Of a DNA stretch of 64,000 bases, positions 27,277 to 36,233 are shown in pieces (the stretch's first letter is position 1; the number at the start of each line of letters is the position of its first letter). The notes under the pieces were generated by a model. That model had not been told where the DNA came from, ran no database searches, and worked only from the letters and a program-made list of their open reading frames with translations. This DNA is from Leptotrichia hongkongensis (lineage in GTDB: Bacteria; Fusobacteriota; Fusobacteriia; Fusobacteriales; Leptotrichiaceae), in contig NZ_AP019846.1 in NCBI RefSeq assembly GCF_007990635.1, positions 682,001-746,000 of the forward strand. Reading direction: 5' to 3'. Made by a program: the position numbers and the translations under genes.

Positions 27277-28134
27277 ATGTTAGTGGATTATCATATGCAT
27301 TTTGAATATGGGAGTTATGATGAGGATTATGTGAATCCATTCTTTGAAAAAGCAAAGGAAATGGAGCTTTCAGAAATTGGAATAACGGAACATACTCACG
27401 GATTTAAGGAATTTAAGGATTTATATTATGAGGAGCTGATTTTGGATAATAGTGAAACTGGGAATTTCCAGAAAAAATGGCTTGAGCAGAAAACAAAATT
27501 CGTGCATACGTTGGATGAATACAGAGATTTTATAGATAAGTTGAAATCAAAAGGATATCCAGTAAAATTTGGAATTGAAGTGTGTAATTTTAAAAATCAG
27601 GAGAAAGTTAAGGAGATATTGTCTAAATATGATTTTGACTATCTGATTGTTTCAATACATTTTATTAAGGGATGGGGATTTGATTTTAGTGCTTTGAAGC
27701 ATAAATTTACAGATGAGAATTTGGTGCAGATTTGGAAGGATTATGCAAAAGAGATTGAGGATGTGGCAAATACGGGAATGTATGATATTTTAGGGCATCC
27801 GTTTAACTTGAGATTATTTAAAAATATTCCAGAAAAAAAAGATGTTGATAACTTGCTTAAAAGTACTGCTAAATGCTTGAAAAAAAATAATATGGTTGTG
27901 GATATAAACACAGGAACGTTTTACCGTTATCCAATCAAAGAAATTACTCCATATAGAGATTTTATGGAATATGTGAAAAAATATGATATTCCTGTGATTT
28001 TGTCAAGTGATTCGCATTATTCTGAACATGTTGGAATGAAAATAAAGGAAGCTGGTGAATATGCAAAGGAATTTGGAATTACTGAAATGGTAACTTTTGA
28101 CAAAAGAAAGAGAAGAATGGTTGAAATAGGTTAA
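27277..28134 (+). CDS. PHP-domain phosphoesterase, histidinol-phosphatase (HisJ) type
   Basis: 285 aa from the ATG at 27277, which follows GAGAGGGAA. The metal-binding motifs of PHP enzymes are visible: DYHMHFEYG at the N-terminus, ITEHTHG near 42, IVSIHF near 130, GHPFN near 175 and SSDSHYSEHVG near 245. HisJ-type enzymes dephosphorylate histidinol phosphate, but no other his gene is nearby, so another phosphoester is possible. Confidence 0.85.
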   Translation: MLVDYHMHFEYGSYDEDYVNPFFEKAKEMELSEIGITEHTHGFKEFKDLYYEELILDNSETGNFQKKWLEQKTKFVHTLDEYRDFIDKLKSKGYPVKFGIEVCNFKNQEKVKEILSKYDFDYLIVSIHFIKGWGFDFSALKHKFTDENLVQIWKDYAKEIEDVANTGMYDILGHPFNLRLFKNIPEKKDVDNLLKSTAKCLKKNNMVVDINTGTFYRYPIKEITPYRDFMEYVKKYDIPVILSSDSHYSEHVGMKIKEAGEYAKEFGITEMVTFDKRKRRMVEIG

Positions 28135-28172
28135 AAATTTTAGTAAGTGGAATTAGTGAAAAATAAAAAAAT

Positions 28173-28210
28173 AGGGATTGACTCAAAGTATGAGATAATC
28201 CCTTTAATTT
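28173..28210. terminator. bidirectional terminator
   Basis: AGGGATT and AATCCCT, with inner CTCA/TGAG, between converging genes; T-rich on both sides. Confidence 0.65.
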
Positions 28211-28219
28211 TATTATTGA

Positions 28220-28972
28220 CTAATTTTTTCTTTTCTTAATATCTTCCCAGTCTAATGTAGTAGAAAATTCTTTCATAAATGCAATCAAAATTCCTAAAAA
28301 TAATCCTAAGAATAATGAACCAGCTATAACCAGCTTTTTATTTAACGCAGGTTTTGTTACAGAATTTACATATTTAACAACTGGATTTGAGTCATTTTTT
28401 AATAGACGGTAATATGCTAATCTTGATACTAATGTGTCTGTTAAAGAGTCTTTTGTAGTCCGCACATCAATGTTTTTTGTTAAAAAGCTATATTGTTGCT
28501 CTAATAATTTTATTTGTTTATCCAAAAAATTGTTTTTTCTTTCAAGCAGATAGCCTTGTGCAAGTATTGGATACTCTTTTGCAAAATCTTCTCCTTCAGC
28601 CTTGTTATTTGTAGTGAATTTTACTTTTACTGTTGGATCATTATTTTCTGACTGTGCTGTTAATCTTGTTGTCATTTCCTTAAAGAATTTATCCTCTGGC
28701 AAATTCACATTTCTCAAAGTTTTTGAATTTTTTTTCAAGTATGAGTAAAAATCAAAGGAATTTAGTGAAAATTGTGAGTTTTCTCCAATTTCAGTAAGAA
28801 CTTTATCATTTCCATAAAGAGTAATGTCTGATTTAAAGGATTTGTTCACAAAGACAAAAGCTGTGGAAAGTATCACAACTATTATTGTAGTTAAAGCGAT
28901 TAAAAATTTATTTTTATAAATAATCTTAATTATCATACTAGCGTCAATTATTTGCTGATTTTTATTATCCAT
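28220..28972 (-). CDS. Wzz/chain-length-determinant-like membrane protein
   Basis: 250 aa from the ATG at 28972, which follows AAAGGAAA; a longer frame begins at 29014. It has the Wzz layout: a first membrane segment (FLIALTTIIVVILSTAFVFV, about 22-41), a periplasmic region with a coiled-coil stretch around 150-175, and a second segment near the C-terminus (LVIAGSLFLGLFLGILIAF) preceded by a Pro (VTKPALNKK). These proteins set the length of surface polysaccharide. No kinase domain or polysaccharide gene is adjacent, so it acts with genes elsewhere. Confidence 0.8.
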   Translation of the reverse strand: MDNKNQQIIDASMIIKIIYKNKFLIALTTIIVVILSTAFVFVNKSFKSDITLYGNDKVLTEIGENSQFSLNSFDFYSYLKKNSKTLRNVNLPEDKFFKEMTTRLTAQSENNDPTVKVKFTTNNKAEGEDFAKEYPILAQGYLLERKNNFLDKQIKLLEQQYSFLTKNIDVRTTKDSLTDTLVSRLAYYRLLKNDSNPVVKYVNSVTKPALNKKLVIAGSLFLGLFLGILIAFMKEFSTTLDWEDIKKRKN

Positions 28973-29125
28973 TTTATTTCCTTTCAAATTAAATCTATAT
29001 CTTAATTCTATCAAAAAAAGTACAAAATGACAATGGGGAATTTAATAAAAATTATAAAATAAACCGAAAGTATGATATAATTGGTTATAAATTTGAAAAT
29101 ACAAAGTAAGAAAGAAGGTTTTTAA

Positions 29126-30274
29126 ATGTATATAAATCCAATTATTGAAGGAATTGAAATTTCTGATATTAGGAAAATTCATGAAAGATTAGTAAATTAT
29201 AAAAATGTGATAAATATGACAATTGGGGAGCCTGATATTGATGTTCCGCAGGAAGTGAAGGAAGCTGTGGCTTATCATGCTTTAAATAGCAGAATAAAAT
29301 ATTCTCCTGTGGGAGGGATGCCTGAATTAAGAGAAAAGATTGCCAAATACTATAATGAGCAGTTTTTGGGAAATTACAATGCTCAAAATGTTTTGGTGAC
29401 AGTTGGTTCTACAGAGGGGCTTGCTTCGGTTTTGAAAACTATTTTGGCAAAAGATGATGAAGTGATTATTCCAACACCTGCATATGTGGGATATGAGCCA
29501 TTGATTACGATTTCTGAGGCGAAAACTAAATTTGTTGATTTGGAAGAAAATAATTTTGTGTTGACAAAAGAACTTTTAGAAAAAAATATTACTGATAAAA
29601 CTAAATTAATAATTTTGACATATCCGAATAATCCATCTGGAATTATGCTTGCAGAAGAGGAAATGGTTAAAATTGTGAGATTTTTGAAGGAAAAAAAGAT
29701 TTACCTGATAAGTGATGAAATTTATGCAGCGATTACTTTTGAGAAATTTACTTCCTTTGCAAAATTTTCTGATGAATTGAAGGAACAGCTAATTATAATT
29801 AATGGATTTTCAAAATCACATTCAATGACAGGCTACAGACTAGGCTATATTATTGCCGATGAAAAATTACAGAATCAAGTGAAGAAAGTGAGTCAGTACA
29901 ACGTGACAAGTGCCTCAACATTGTCACAATATGGAGCAATTGCCGCTCTTGATAAATGTTCTGATACAGCGAAAATTTCTGAAATTTATAAAAATAGAGT
30001 GGAATATTTTGTAAATGGGCTAGAAAAATTAGGTTTTGAATGTTTAAAACCTAAAGGGGCATTTTATGTTTTTGCAACTTATAAAAATATTGAGAAGTTT
30101 AAAAATATGAAATCATTTGATTTTGTTCTTGATTTATTGGAAAAAACGGAACTTGCGATTGTACCTGGAATTACATTTCAAGTGGAGGGGTATGTGAGAT
30201 TTTCGATTGTGCATGATATTCCAGTATTGGAAGAGGCTATAAAGAGGTTGGAAAAGTATACAAAAGAGAAGTAA
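29126..30274 (+). CDS. class I/II PLP-dependent aminotransferase
   Basis: 382 aa, fold type I. YPNNPSG near 172, SDEIYA near 199 and the PLP lysine in INGFSKSHSMTGYRLGY near 236 are visible; RFSIVHD at the end carries the substrate-carboxylate Arg. It resembles PatA-type enzymes (N-acetyl-L,L-diaminopimelate or aromatic aminotransferases). The substrate cannot be fixed by eye. RlmD-like follows about 30 bases later. Confidence 0.9.
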   Translation: MYINPIIEGIEISDIRKIHERLVNYKNVINMTIGEPDIDVPQEVKEAVAYHALNSRIKYSPVGGMPELREKIAKYYNEQFLGNYNAQNVLVTVGSTEGLASVLKTILAKDDEVIIPTPAYVGYEPLITISEAKTKFVDLEENNFVLTKELLEKNITDKTKLIILTYPNNPSGIMLAEEEMVKIVRFLKEKKIYLISDEIYAAITFEKFTSFAKFSDELKEQLIIINGFSKSHSMTGYRLGYIIADEKLQNQVKKVSQYNVTSASTLSQYGAIAALDKCSDTAKISEIYKNRVEYFVNGLEKLGFECLKPKGAFYVFATYKNIEKFKNMKSFDFVLDLLEKTELAIVPGITFQVEGYVRFSIVHDIPVLEEAIKRLEKYTKEK

Positions 30275-30304
30275 AAATGATAATTTAGAAAATTGGAGAA
30301 ATCA

Positions 30305-31738
30305 ATGGAAAAAACGGAAAAGAAAAATTTGAAAAAAGGAGACTTGATACAGTTAAAAATTGTAAATCTTGATACTAAGGGCAGAGCCTATGGATTTTTT
30401 GATGAAAATAAAATTTATGTGAATATTAATGCGGCAGAAAATCAAGTTGTTGAAGGAATTTTTGTAAAAAGACGGAGAAAGTATGAGCTGATACATTGCA
30501 AAATTATTGATTTTGCTGGGAGAAAAAATGCGATATATGATGATATTAAAAGACAAAATGGAGGCTGTAACTACCAGTATTATACCTATGATGAGCAGCT
30601 TGAAATAAAGGCAGGGCATATAAAAAAAGAATTAGACAAGATTATTAAGTATGACTATATTTTTGAAGAGCCTGTCAGAAGTGTAAGGCCTGATAAATAT
30701 AGAAACAAGATGGAATTTAGCTTTGGAAATGCTACAAAAGGAGGGCCTATAATTTTAGGGCTTCATAAGCAGAACAGTTTTCACGATATTGTAGAAGTTG
30801 ATGGGTTAAAATTAATGGATGATAATTTTAATAAAATTTATGTTTTTTGTAATGAATTTTGTAAAAAGAAAGGTTTTGACTTTTATCACAGACTTGATCA
30901 TATAGGTTTTTTTAGAAATCTTGTAATTAGAAAAGCAGAATTTACAAAGCAGATTTTGGTAAATATTGTAACAACGACTCAAATTAGTGAAATGGAAAAG
31001 GAAAAATTTCAAAAAGAGTTTAAGGAAGGATTGTTAGCCTTAAATTTGGATGATAATTTTAAAATTATTGGAATTTTACACACATTTAATGATAATTTTT
31101 CGGATATGGTTATTTCCGAAAGTGAAACGATTTTGTATGGAGAACGTGATTTGACAGAGGAGATTTTTGGATTAAAATTTAAAATCAGTCCATACAGCTT
31201 TTTCCAGACAAATTCCCAGACAGTCGAAAAATTATATGGAAAAGTCTTAACATACCTTGAAGAAATTGAAAATATAAAAATTCACGAAGCAACAGTTTTT
31301 GACTTATTTAGCGGTACAGGTACAATTGGACAAATTGTTTCAAAAAAGGCAAAGCAGGTTTATGGAGTCGAATTAGTGCCAGAAGCGGTAGAAAAGGCTA
31401 ATGAAAATGCAAAATTAAATAATATTCAGAATGCACATTTTATCGCAGGAGATGTTTTTGCAAAATTAGATGAATTTGATAATGACGGAATCAATCCAGA
31501 CATTTTAATTTTGGATCCGCCACGTGCTGGTGTAGGTGAAAAAACTATCACAAAGCTGGTAAAATACAATACTAAAAATATAATTTATGTGTCTTGTAAT
31601 CCAAAAACTTTGATGACAGATCTGATAAAGTTTGGGGAATTTAGATACAGGCTGGTTAGGTGTTCGGTAGTGGATATGTTCCCGGTTACACCGCATTTAG
31701 AGGTTGTTTGTTTGCTGGAAAAAGTAGAACAGAAATGA
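30305..31738 (+). CDS. 23S rRNA (uracil-5-)-methyltransferase, RlmD/RlmCD family
   Basis: 477 aa. The ATG at 30305 lies six bases after GGAG. An N-terminal TRAM domain (about 10-65) is followed by the RNA methyltransferase domain with SAM motif DLFSGTGTIGQIV, DPPRAGVGEK and the nucleophile-containing VSCNPKTL. Fe-S members have three cysteines ending in CGGC after the TRAM; here this reads NGGC with no partner cysteines, so the cluster is probably absent, as in Gram-positive RlmCD. It makes m5U in 23S rRNA; the exact position is uncertain. Confidence 0.9.
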   Translation: MEKTEKKNLKKGDLIQLKIVNLDTKGRAYGFFDENKIYVNINAAENQVVEGIFVKRRRKYELIHCKIIDFAGRKNAIYDDIKRQNGGCNYQYYTYDEQLEIKAGHIKKELDKIIKYDYIFEEPVRSVRPDKYRNKMEFSFGNATKGGPIILGLHKQNSFHDIVEVDGLKLMDDNFNKIYVFCNEFCKKKGFDFYHRLDHIGFFRNLVIRKAEFTKQILVNIVTTTQISEMEKEKFQKEFKEGLLALNLDDNFKIIGILHTFNDNFSDMVISESETILYGERDLTEEIFGLKFKISPYSFFQTNSQTVEKLYGKVLTYLEEIENIKIHEATVFDLFSGTGTIGQIVSKKAKQVYGVELVPEAVEKANENAKLNNIQNAHFIAGDVFAKLDEFDNDGINPDILILDPPRAGVGEKTITKLVKYNTKNIIYVSCNPKTLMTDLIKFGEFRYRLVRCSVVDMFPVTPHLEVVCLLEKVEQK

Positions 31739-31766
31739 TAAGAAGTAAATAAAATAAAAATATTTT

Positions 31767-31812
31767 AAAACTGCACTTTTAATCTTGTATTTAAAGTTTA
31801 AGTGCAGTTTTT
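31767..31812. terminator. bidirectional terminator between rlmD-like and nagE-like genes
   Basis: AAAACTGCACTT and AAGTGCAGTTTT form a 12-bp perfect stem. Confidence 0.75.
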
Positions 31813-31831
31813 ATATTTATAATAAATATTT

Positions 31832-33262
31832 TTATAATTTTTTCATTTCATTTGCAACAAATTCAACCAATGGACCAATAATTACCTGAACGTCTGTTTT
31901 AGAAGGTTTTATTATTCCCGCTGCAACTTTTTTAATTTTTTTATCATCTACTAAAGTCGAATCTTTTACTTCCAGTCTTAATCTTGTAGCACAGTTATCT
32001 ATGGAAACTACATTATCTTTTCCACCTAATGCTTCATATATTATTGTAGCTACTTCTGTATGACTGTTATTTGAAGTTTCTATTTTTAATTCTTCTTCAT
32101 TATCCTCTTCTTCTCTTCCAGGTGTTTTTAAATTAAAGGTTTTTATCAGTACTTTAAATAACAGATAATAAGCTGCTCCAAATCCAAGTCCTAGAACTAA
32201 CAGCATAAATGGATTGTTAGCCATTGGCATTCCTGAAGTTAGTGAAAAGTCGATAAGTCCTGCACTAAATCCAAATCCTGCTGTCCAGTGGAACATTGAT
32301 GCTATAAATAAACTTAATCCTGTTAAAAGTGCATGAACTGCATATAATAAAGGTGCTACAAACATAAATGCAAATTCAAGGGGTTCTGTTACTCCTGTTA
32401 CAAATGAAGTAACTCCTGCTGCCAACATTAGAGATGCGATTTGTTTTTTTCTTTCAGGTTTAGCTTCTTGATACATTGCAAATGCCGCTGCTGGTAATCC
32501 AAACATCATAATAGGGAAGAATCCTGCCTGATACATTCCTGTTATACCTTTTACTCCTGTTCCTCCAAGGAAGTTTCCAATATCGTTTATTCCTGCTACA
32601 TCAAACCAGAAAACCGCATTTAATGCATGGTGTAATCCTAAAGGAATTAACAATCTGTTAAAGAATCCAAATATTCCGGCTCCTAAAGGTCCAAGTTTTA
32701 AGAATGTTTCTCCTAAAGTTACTAATGCTCCAAATATTATAGGCCATACAAAGAATAATACAGGAGATAATACAAGCATTACAGCTGATGTTAATATCGG
32801 AACTAATCTTTTACCACTGAAAAATGCAAAAGCCATTGGCAACTGTGTCTTATGGAATCTGTTGAATATTTCAGCAGCTATTATTCCTGATAATATCCCT
32901 ATAAATGCATTATTTATTTTTCCAAAAGCTAAAGGAACTTTATCTACATCTACTTTTGTCAAAACTGCAACGGACTCTTTTGATAATAATGTAGTTATTA
33001 CTAAAAAACCTACTAATCCTGCTAATGCTGCAGAACCATCTTTTTCTTTAGATATCCCAACTGCTATTCCAACTGCGAACAATATAGGAATATTGTCCAA
33101 TATGGAAGCTCCTGATTTAATTAGGAAAGCCGCTGCAGGACTGTTTGCTCCCCAACCAACAGGATCAAGTCTGTAACCTATTCCTAAAAGTATTGCTGCA
33201 GCTGGTAATACTGCAACTGGCAACATAAGGGATTTACCAATTTTCTGTAAATACTTCATCAT
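31832..33262 (-). CDS. nagE: PTS EIICB component, N-acetylglucosamine/glucose family
   Basis: 476 aa. The EIIC membrane domain fills about 1-365 (GLHHALNAVFWFDVAGIND and GVTEPLEFAFMF are family signatures), a charged linker follows, and EIIB lies at about 395-476 with the phosphorylated Cys424 in NCATRLRLEV. It imports and phosphorylates a sugar using phospho-EIIA from another protein; no EIIA domain is attached. FDVAGINDIGNF favours N-acetylglucosamine over glucose, but this is inference. It is a single-gene transcript. Confidence 0.85.
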   Translation of the reverse strand: MMKYLQKIGKSLMLPVAVLPAAAILLGIGYRLDPVGWGANSPAAAFLIKSGASILDNIPILFAVGIAVGISKEKDGSAALAGLVGFLVITTLLSKESVAVLTKVDVDKVPLAFGKINNAFIGILSGIIAAEIFNRFHKTQLPMAFAFFSGKRLVPILTSAVMLVLSPVLFFVWPIIFGALVTLGETFLKLGPLGAGIFGFFNRLLIPLGLHHALNAVFWFDVAGINDIGNFLGGTGVKGITGMYQAGFFPIMMFGLPAAAFAMYQEAKPERKKQIASLMLAAGVTSFVTGVTEPLEFAFMFVAPLLYAVHALLTGLSLFIASMFHWTAGFGFSAGLIDFSLTSGMPMANNPFMLLVLGLGFGAAYYLLFKVLIKTFNLKTPGREEEDNEEELKIETSNNSHTEVATIIYEALGGKDNVVSIDNCATRLRLEVKDSTLVDDKKIKKVAAGIIKPSKTDVQVIIGPLVEFVANEMKKL

Positions 33263-33336
33263 TTTTAACCAACTCTCTTTCTATTTTTTTGTTCATATTC
33301 TTCTATCACATAGGAATATAATTTTTTTTCATTATT

Positions 33337-33364
33337 ATTATATCTTATTTTTATATTATGTCAA
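33337..33364 (-). promoter_or_regulatory. promoter of the PTS gene
   Basis: On the minus strand TTGACA (33364-33359), 16-base spacer, TATAAT (33342-33337). The rest of the 33263-33823 gap is A+T-rich; I see no gene or clear operator. Confidence 0.6.
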
Positions 33365-33823
33365 TATTTAAAGAAAAAATTCTTAATGTTTTTCTATTTT
33401 TTTTCTAAGTATTTTTGTTTTGTTTGAAATTTTTTATGTTATTTTTCTATTGATATATGTTTATAACATATCTGATAAGACTATTTAATATTTCAGTTTC
33501 CCTATAATTTAACATAATATTCACCTTTCTATAATAATGATACCTCAAAAATTTAAATAATCAATCTAAATTACATTTCAAATATATTTGAAAAAATGTT
33601 ACCAGCTGCAATTTTGTTTATAATTTTATTATTTCCTTATTTTTTTAAAGTTTATCCAAAAATACGGAAAAAACCTTACTTTAAAAATCGAAATTATAAT
33701 ATACATATGGTATAATAATATTGTATTAAAAGAATATTTTAGATTTGAACACTACTTTAAATTAAATAGATAAAATATCAAGAATTATATTTTCAGAAAA
33801 AATAAATGAAAGGAATGATAAAT

Positions 33824-34158
33824 ATGAAAAAATATTAGTGTTAGCTATAATGGCTTTAAAAATTAGTACAAATGTATTTGCTTGTTCTGGTAATAGTATG
33901 ATTGAGGATATAATGGCTGATAAAATTATTCGTTCAAAAGAACTGGAAGACATAATAAAAGAAGAAATGAAACTTATTAAAAAATGTCGCATGGAGGATT
34001 CGTTAGCATATAAAATTGCCAGTTCAAAAACTCCAGAGGAAATAACAGAAAAAGAGATGAAACTCATTAAGAAACATGGATATGAATTTTTGCTGTCAGA
34101 TGAATTTAGAAAACAAATAAAAAAAGAGATGACTAAAAATCTTGAGAAGAAGAAATGA
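33824..34158 (+). pseudogene. small secreted helical protein, frameshifted in the signal peptide
   Basis: GAAAGGAATGATAAATATG gives a good start at 33824, but MKKY ends at a TAG after four codons. With one more A in the run 33827-33832 the product reads MKKILVLAIMALK and continues open to 34158, with a clear signal peptide cut after VFA. The mature ~90 residues are Lys/Glu-rich helices with two related segments (EEMKLIKKC, EKEMKLIKKHG). Function unknown. As for HU and 11157, a one-base homopolymer loss, perhaps a base-call error, is the only defect. Confidence 0.55.
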
Positions 34159-34252
34159 GCAGATTTTTATAAGGATTAAAAGTAAAAAGGGAATTTTTTA
34201 TGAATAAAATCTTTTAAATTTTTTCAAATGGAAAAATATCAAGGAAATTCTC

Positions 34253-34281
34253 TTGACAAGTGGGAGGAAATGATATATAAT
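34253..34281 (+). promoter_or_regulatory. promoter of rplM-rpsI
   Basis: Perfect TTGACA (34253-34258), 17-base spacer, TATAAT (34276-34281). Confidence 0.8.
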
Positions 34282-34289
34282 TAACTAAT

Positions 34290-34338
34290 ATGAGCCTTTC
34301 CCACAAAGGACCGTTATTCTATAAAATAGAGAATAAAA
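34290..34338 (+). promoter_or_regulatory. rplM leader with two small hairpins
   Basis: CCTTT/AAAGG and TTATTCT/AGAATAA stems fill the ~60-base leader just before AGGAGG. L13 leaders are known autoregulatory RNAs in several phyla; assignment here is inference. Confidence 0.35.
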
Positions 34339-34353
34339 ACAGGAGGAAACAAA

Positions 34354-34788
34354 GTGAGTAAATACACTGTAATGCAAAAAAAAGAAGAAGTTGTAAGAAA
34401 TTGGTATGAGATAGATGCAGAAGGAAAAGTGCTTGGAAAATTAGCTACTGAAATCGCAGTAAGATTAATGGGTAAACACAAACCAAGCTATACACCACAC
34501 GTTGACGGAGGAGATTTTGTTATTATTACAAATGCTGATAAAATCGCTGTAACAGGAAATAAATTATTAGACAAGAAATATTACAGACATAGTGGATATC
34601 CAGGTGGATTGAGAGTAAGAACTTTAGAAGAAATGTTACAAAAACAACCTACTGAAGTAATCAGAAAAGCTGTAGAAAGAATGTTACCTAAAAATAAATT
34701 AGGAAGCCAAATGATTAACAGATTGAGATTATTCACAGGATCTGAGCATACACATACAGCACAAAAACCAGAAAGAATAGAGTTATAG
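34354..34788 (+). CDS. rplM: 50S ribosomal protein L13
   Basis: 144 aa, normal length. WYEIDAEGKVLGKLATEIA near the N-terminus and the GMLPKNKLG-like segment MLPKNKLGSQMINRL are L13 signatures. The start is GTG, eight bases after AGGAGG. It is followed 13 bases later by rpsI, the universal L13-S9 pair. Confidence 0.97.
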   Translation: MSKYTVMQKKEEVVRNWYEIDAEGKVLGKLATEIAVRLMGKHKPSYTPHVDGGDFVIITNADKIAVTGNKLLDKKYYRHSGYPGGLRVRTLEEMLQKQPTEVIRKAVERMLPKNKLGSQMINRLRLFTGSEHTHTAQKPERIEL

Positions 34789-34801
34789 GAGGTAAATTTT
34801 C

Positions 34802-35200
34802 GTGGCAGAAAAAATTCAATATTTAGGAACTGGAAGAAGAAAAACTTCAGTAGCAAGAGTAAGATTAGTACCAGGTGAAACTGGAGTAACAATAAATGGA
34901 AAAGATATGAGAGAATATTTTGGTGGAAGAGAAATCTTGGCTAAAATAGTAGAACAACCATTAGAATTAACAGAAACTTTAAACAAATATGGAGTAAAAG
35001 TTAACGTAAATGGTGGAGGAAATACTGGACAAGCAGGAGCAATTAGACATGGTGTTTCAAGAGCATTATTAGTAGCTGATGCTGAATTAAGAGGAGCTTT
35101 AAAAGAAGCTGGATTCTTAACAAGAGATTCAAGAATGGTTGAAAGAAAAAAATACGGGAAAAAGAAAGCAAGAAGAAGCCCACAATTCTCAAAAAGATAA
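34802..35200 (+). CDS. rpsI: 30S ribosomal protein S9
   Basis: 132 aa. [16 protein letters not shown] at the N-terminus, [19 protein letters not shown] in the middle, and the basic tail ending SPQFSKR, which contacts P-site tRNA, are all intact. The start is GTG after GGAGG. Confidence 0.97.
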   Translation: MAEKIQYLGTGRRKTSVARVRLVPGETGVTINGKDMREYFGGREILAKIVEQPLELTETLNKYGVKVNVNGGGNTGQAGAIRHGVSRALLVADAELRGALKEAGFLTRDSRMVERKKYGKKKARRSPQFSKR

Positions 35201-35216
35201 TTATATTATTTTATAC

Positions 35217-35250
35217 GCCCTTGGAAACACTGGTTTTCAGGGGTTTTTAT
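35217..35250 (+). terminator. terminator of rplM-rpsI
   Basis: CCCTTGGAAA pairs with TTTTCAGGGG and is followed by TTTTTATTTT. Confidence 0.7.
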
Positions 35251-35389
35251 TTTGGAAAAAGCATAGAAAAGTACAGAAATGTATGCTTACAATATACACA
35301 CAATATACAGGTAATATACAAAATACTATATCTTTTCCTGTTATACAATTTAAATAAAATTTTTATAAACTTATATTTTATATTATAAT

Positions 35390-35495
35390 TATAGCGAAAC
35401 TGCTTTAAAACTAAACTCAAAAGGCTATGACTATTTTACTCAAACCCTAAATCTATATAATTTTAGTAGTTTAATTTTAAATAGGTTTGAGTATA
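35390..35495 (+). repeat. MITE-like element, copy 4
   Basis: A 106-bp copy; it starts TATAGCGAAACTG and ends AGGTTTGAGTATA. Its right end makes a TATAAT 15 bases before the ribosome site of the gene at 35519, so it may supply a -10 element. Confidence 0.8.
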
Positions 35496-35518
35496 ATTTA
35501 AAATAATAAGGAGGAATT

Positions 35519-35826
35519 ATGGAAAATAAAAGTTATTTTGATGTGGATTACTTAGTTACATTAGGTGGATTATTTTAGGGTTTCTTATAACATCTTGTAC
35601 GCTTGGGATTTCTTATCCATGGGCATTATGCATGATTTATGCTTGGAAAATAAATCATAATGTTATTGAGGGTAGAAGGCTAAAATTTAACGGTAGTGCA
35701 ATAGGTTTATTTGGCAACTGGATAAAGTGGTTATTGCTAATAGTGGTAACTTTAGGAATATATGGATTTTGGGTACATATTAAGTTAGAACAATGGAAAG
35801 TAAAAAATACAACTTTTTTAAATTAA
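35519..35826 (+). pseudogene. DUF898-like small membrane protein, frameshifted
   Basis: A perfect AGGAGG precedes ATG (MENKSYFD), but the frame stops after 19 codons. Adding one G near 35541-35546 (GATGTGGA to GATGGTGGA) gives a continuous ~102-aa protein: FDGGLLSYIRWIILG, then ITSCTLGISYPWA, GRRLKFNGSAIGLFGNW and a second membrane helix ending YGFWVHIKLEQWKVK. This is the short DUF898/YjgN-like membrane family of unknown function. Only one base separates it from an intact gene. Confidence 0.65.
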
Positions 35827-35837
35827 TTTGTTAAATT

Positions 35838-35866
35838 AAGGCTGATTGTTTCAGTCTTTTTTTTGT
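35838..35866 (+). terminator. terminator after the DUF898-like gene
   Basis: AAGGCTGA/TCAGTCTT with a five-base loop and eight T. Confidence 0.7.
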
Positions 35867-36042
35867 ATTAATTTTTTTAATAACGAATTTATTCTAAGTT
35901 TTTTTATTGAGAAATAATAATCTATATTTTCAAATTATTAAAATATCAGAAATTCTATAATAAAAATTTATTCCTGCTTTTAGAAGAGATTTAGTATAAA
36001 ATATAAATTTTCAAAAAATTAAAAAATAATCATTTACCATTA

Positions 36043-36233
36043 TTGATAAAACTAAAAAAATATAGTATAATTATGAGATTAGAGATGTTAGTAAATACAT
36101 TCAGACTTTTATTAAATACATATCTAGAATTTGAATTAAAATAGTTTACTATATCGCAAATCAGACACGTTAATGACAATTGAACAAATTTTAAAACAAA
36201 TAGTATCATTTAAAATTTAGGGAGGTAGTATTT
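36043..36233 (+). promoter_or_regulatory. carAB promoter and leader
   Basis: TTGATA (36043-36048), 17-base spacer, TATAAT (36066-36071). The ~155-base leader has two tiny ORFs: 36085-36144 (19 codons, weak start) and 36173-36220 (15 codons), whose stop touches the GGGAGG of carA. I see no pyrimidine-responsive hairpin or PyrR site. The earlier part of this gap (35867-36042) holds a repeat-end motif at 35969. Confidence 0.5.

Noticed and set aside
32862-33176. 104-codon plus-strand frame opposite the PTS gene
   Set aside because: Composition mirrors the antisense of membrane helices; the minus-strand NagE-like protein explains the region.
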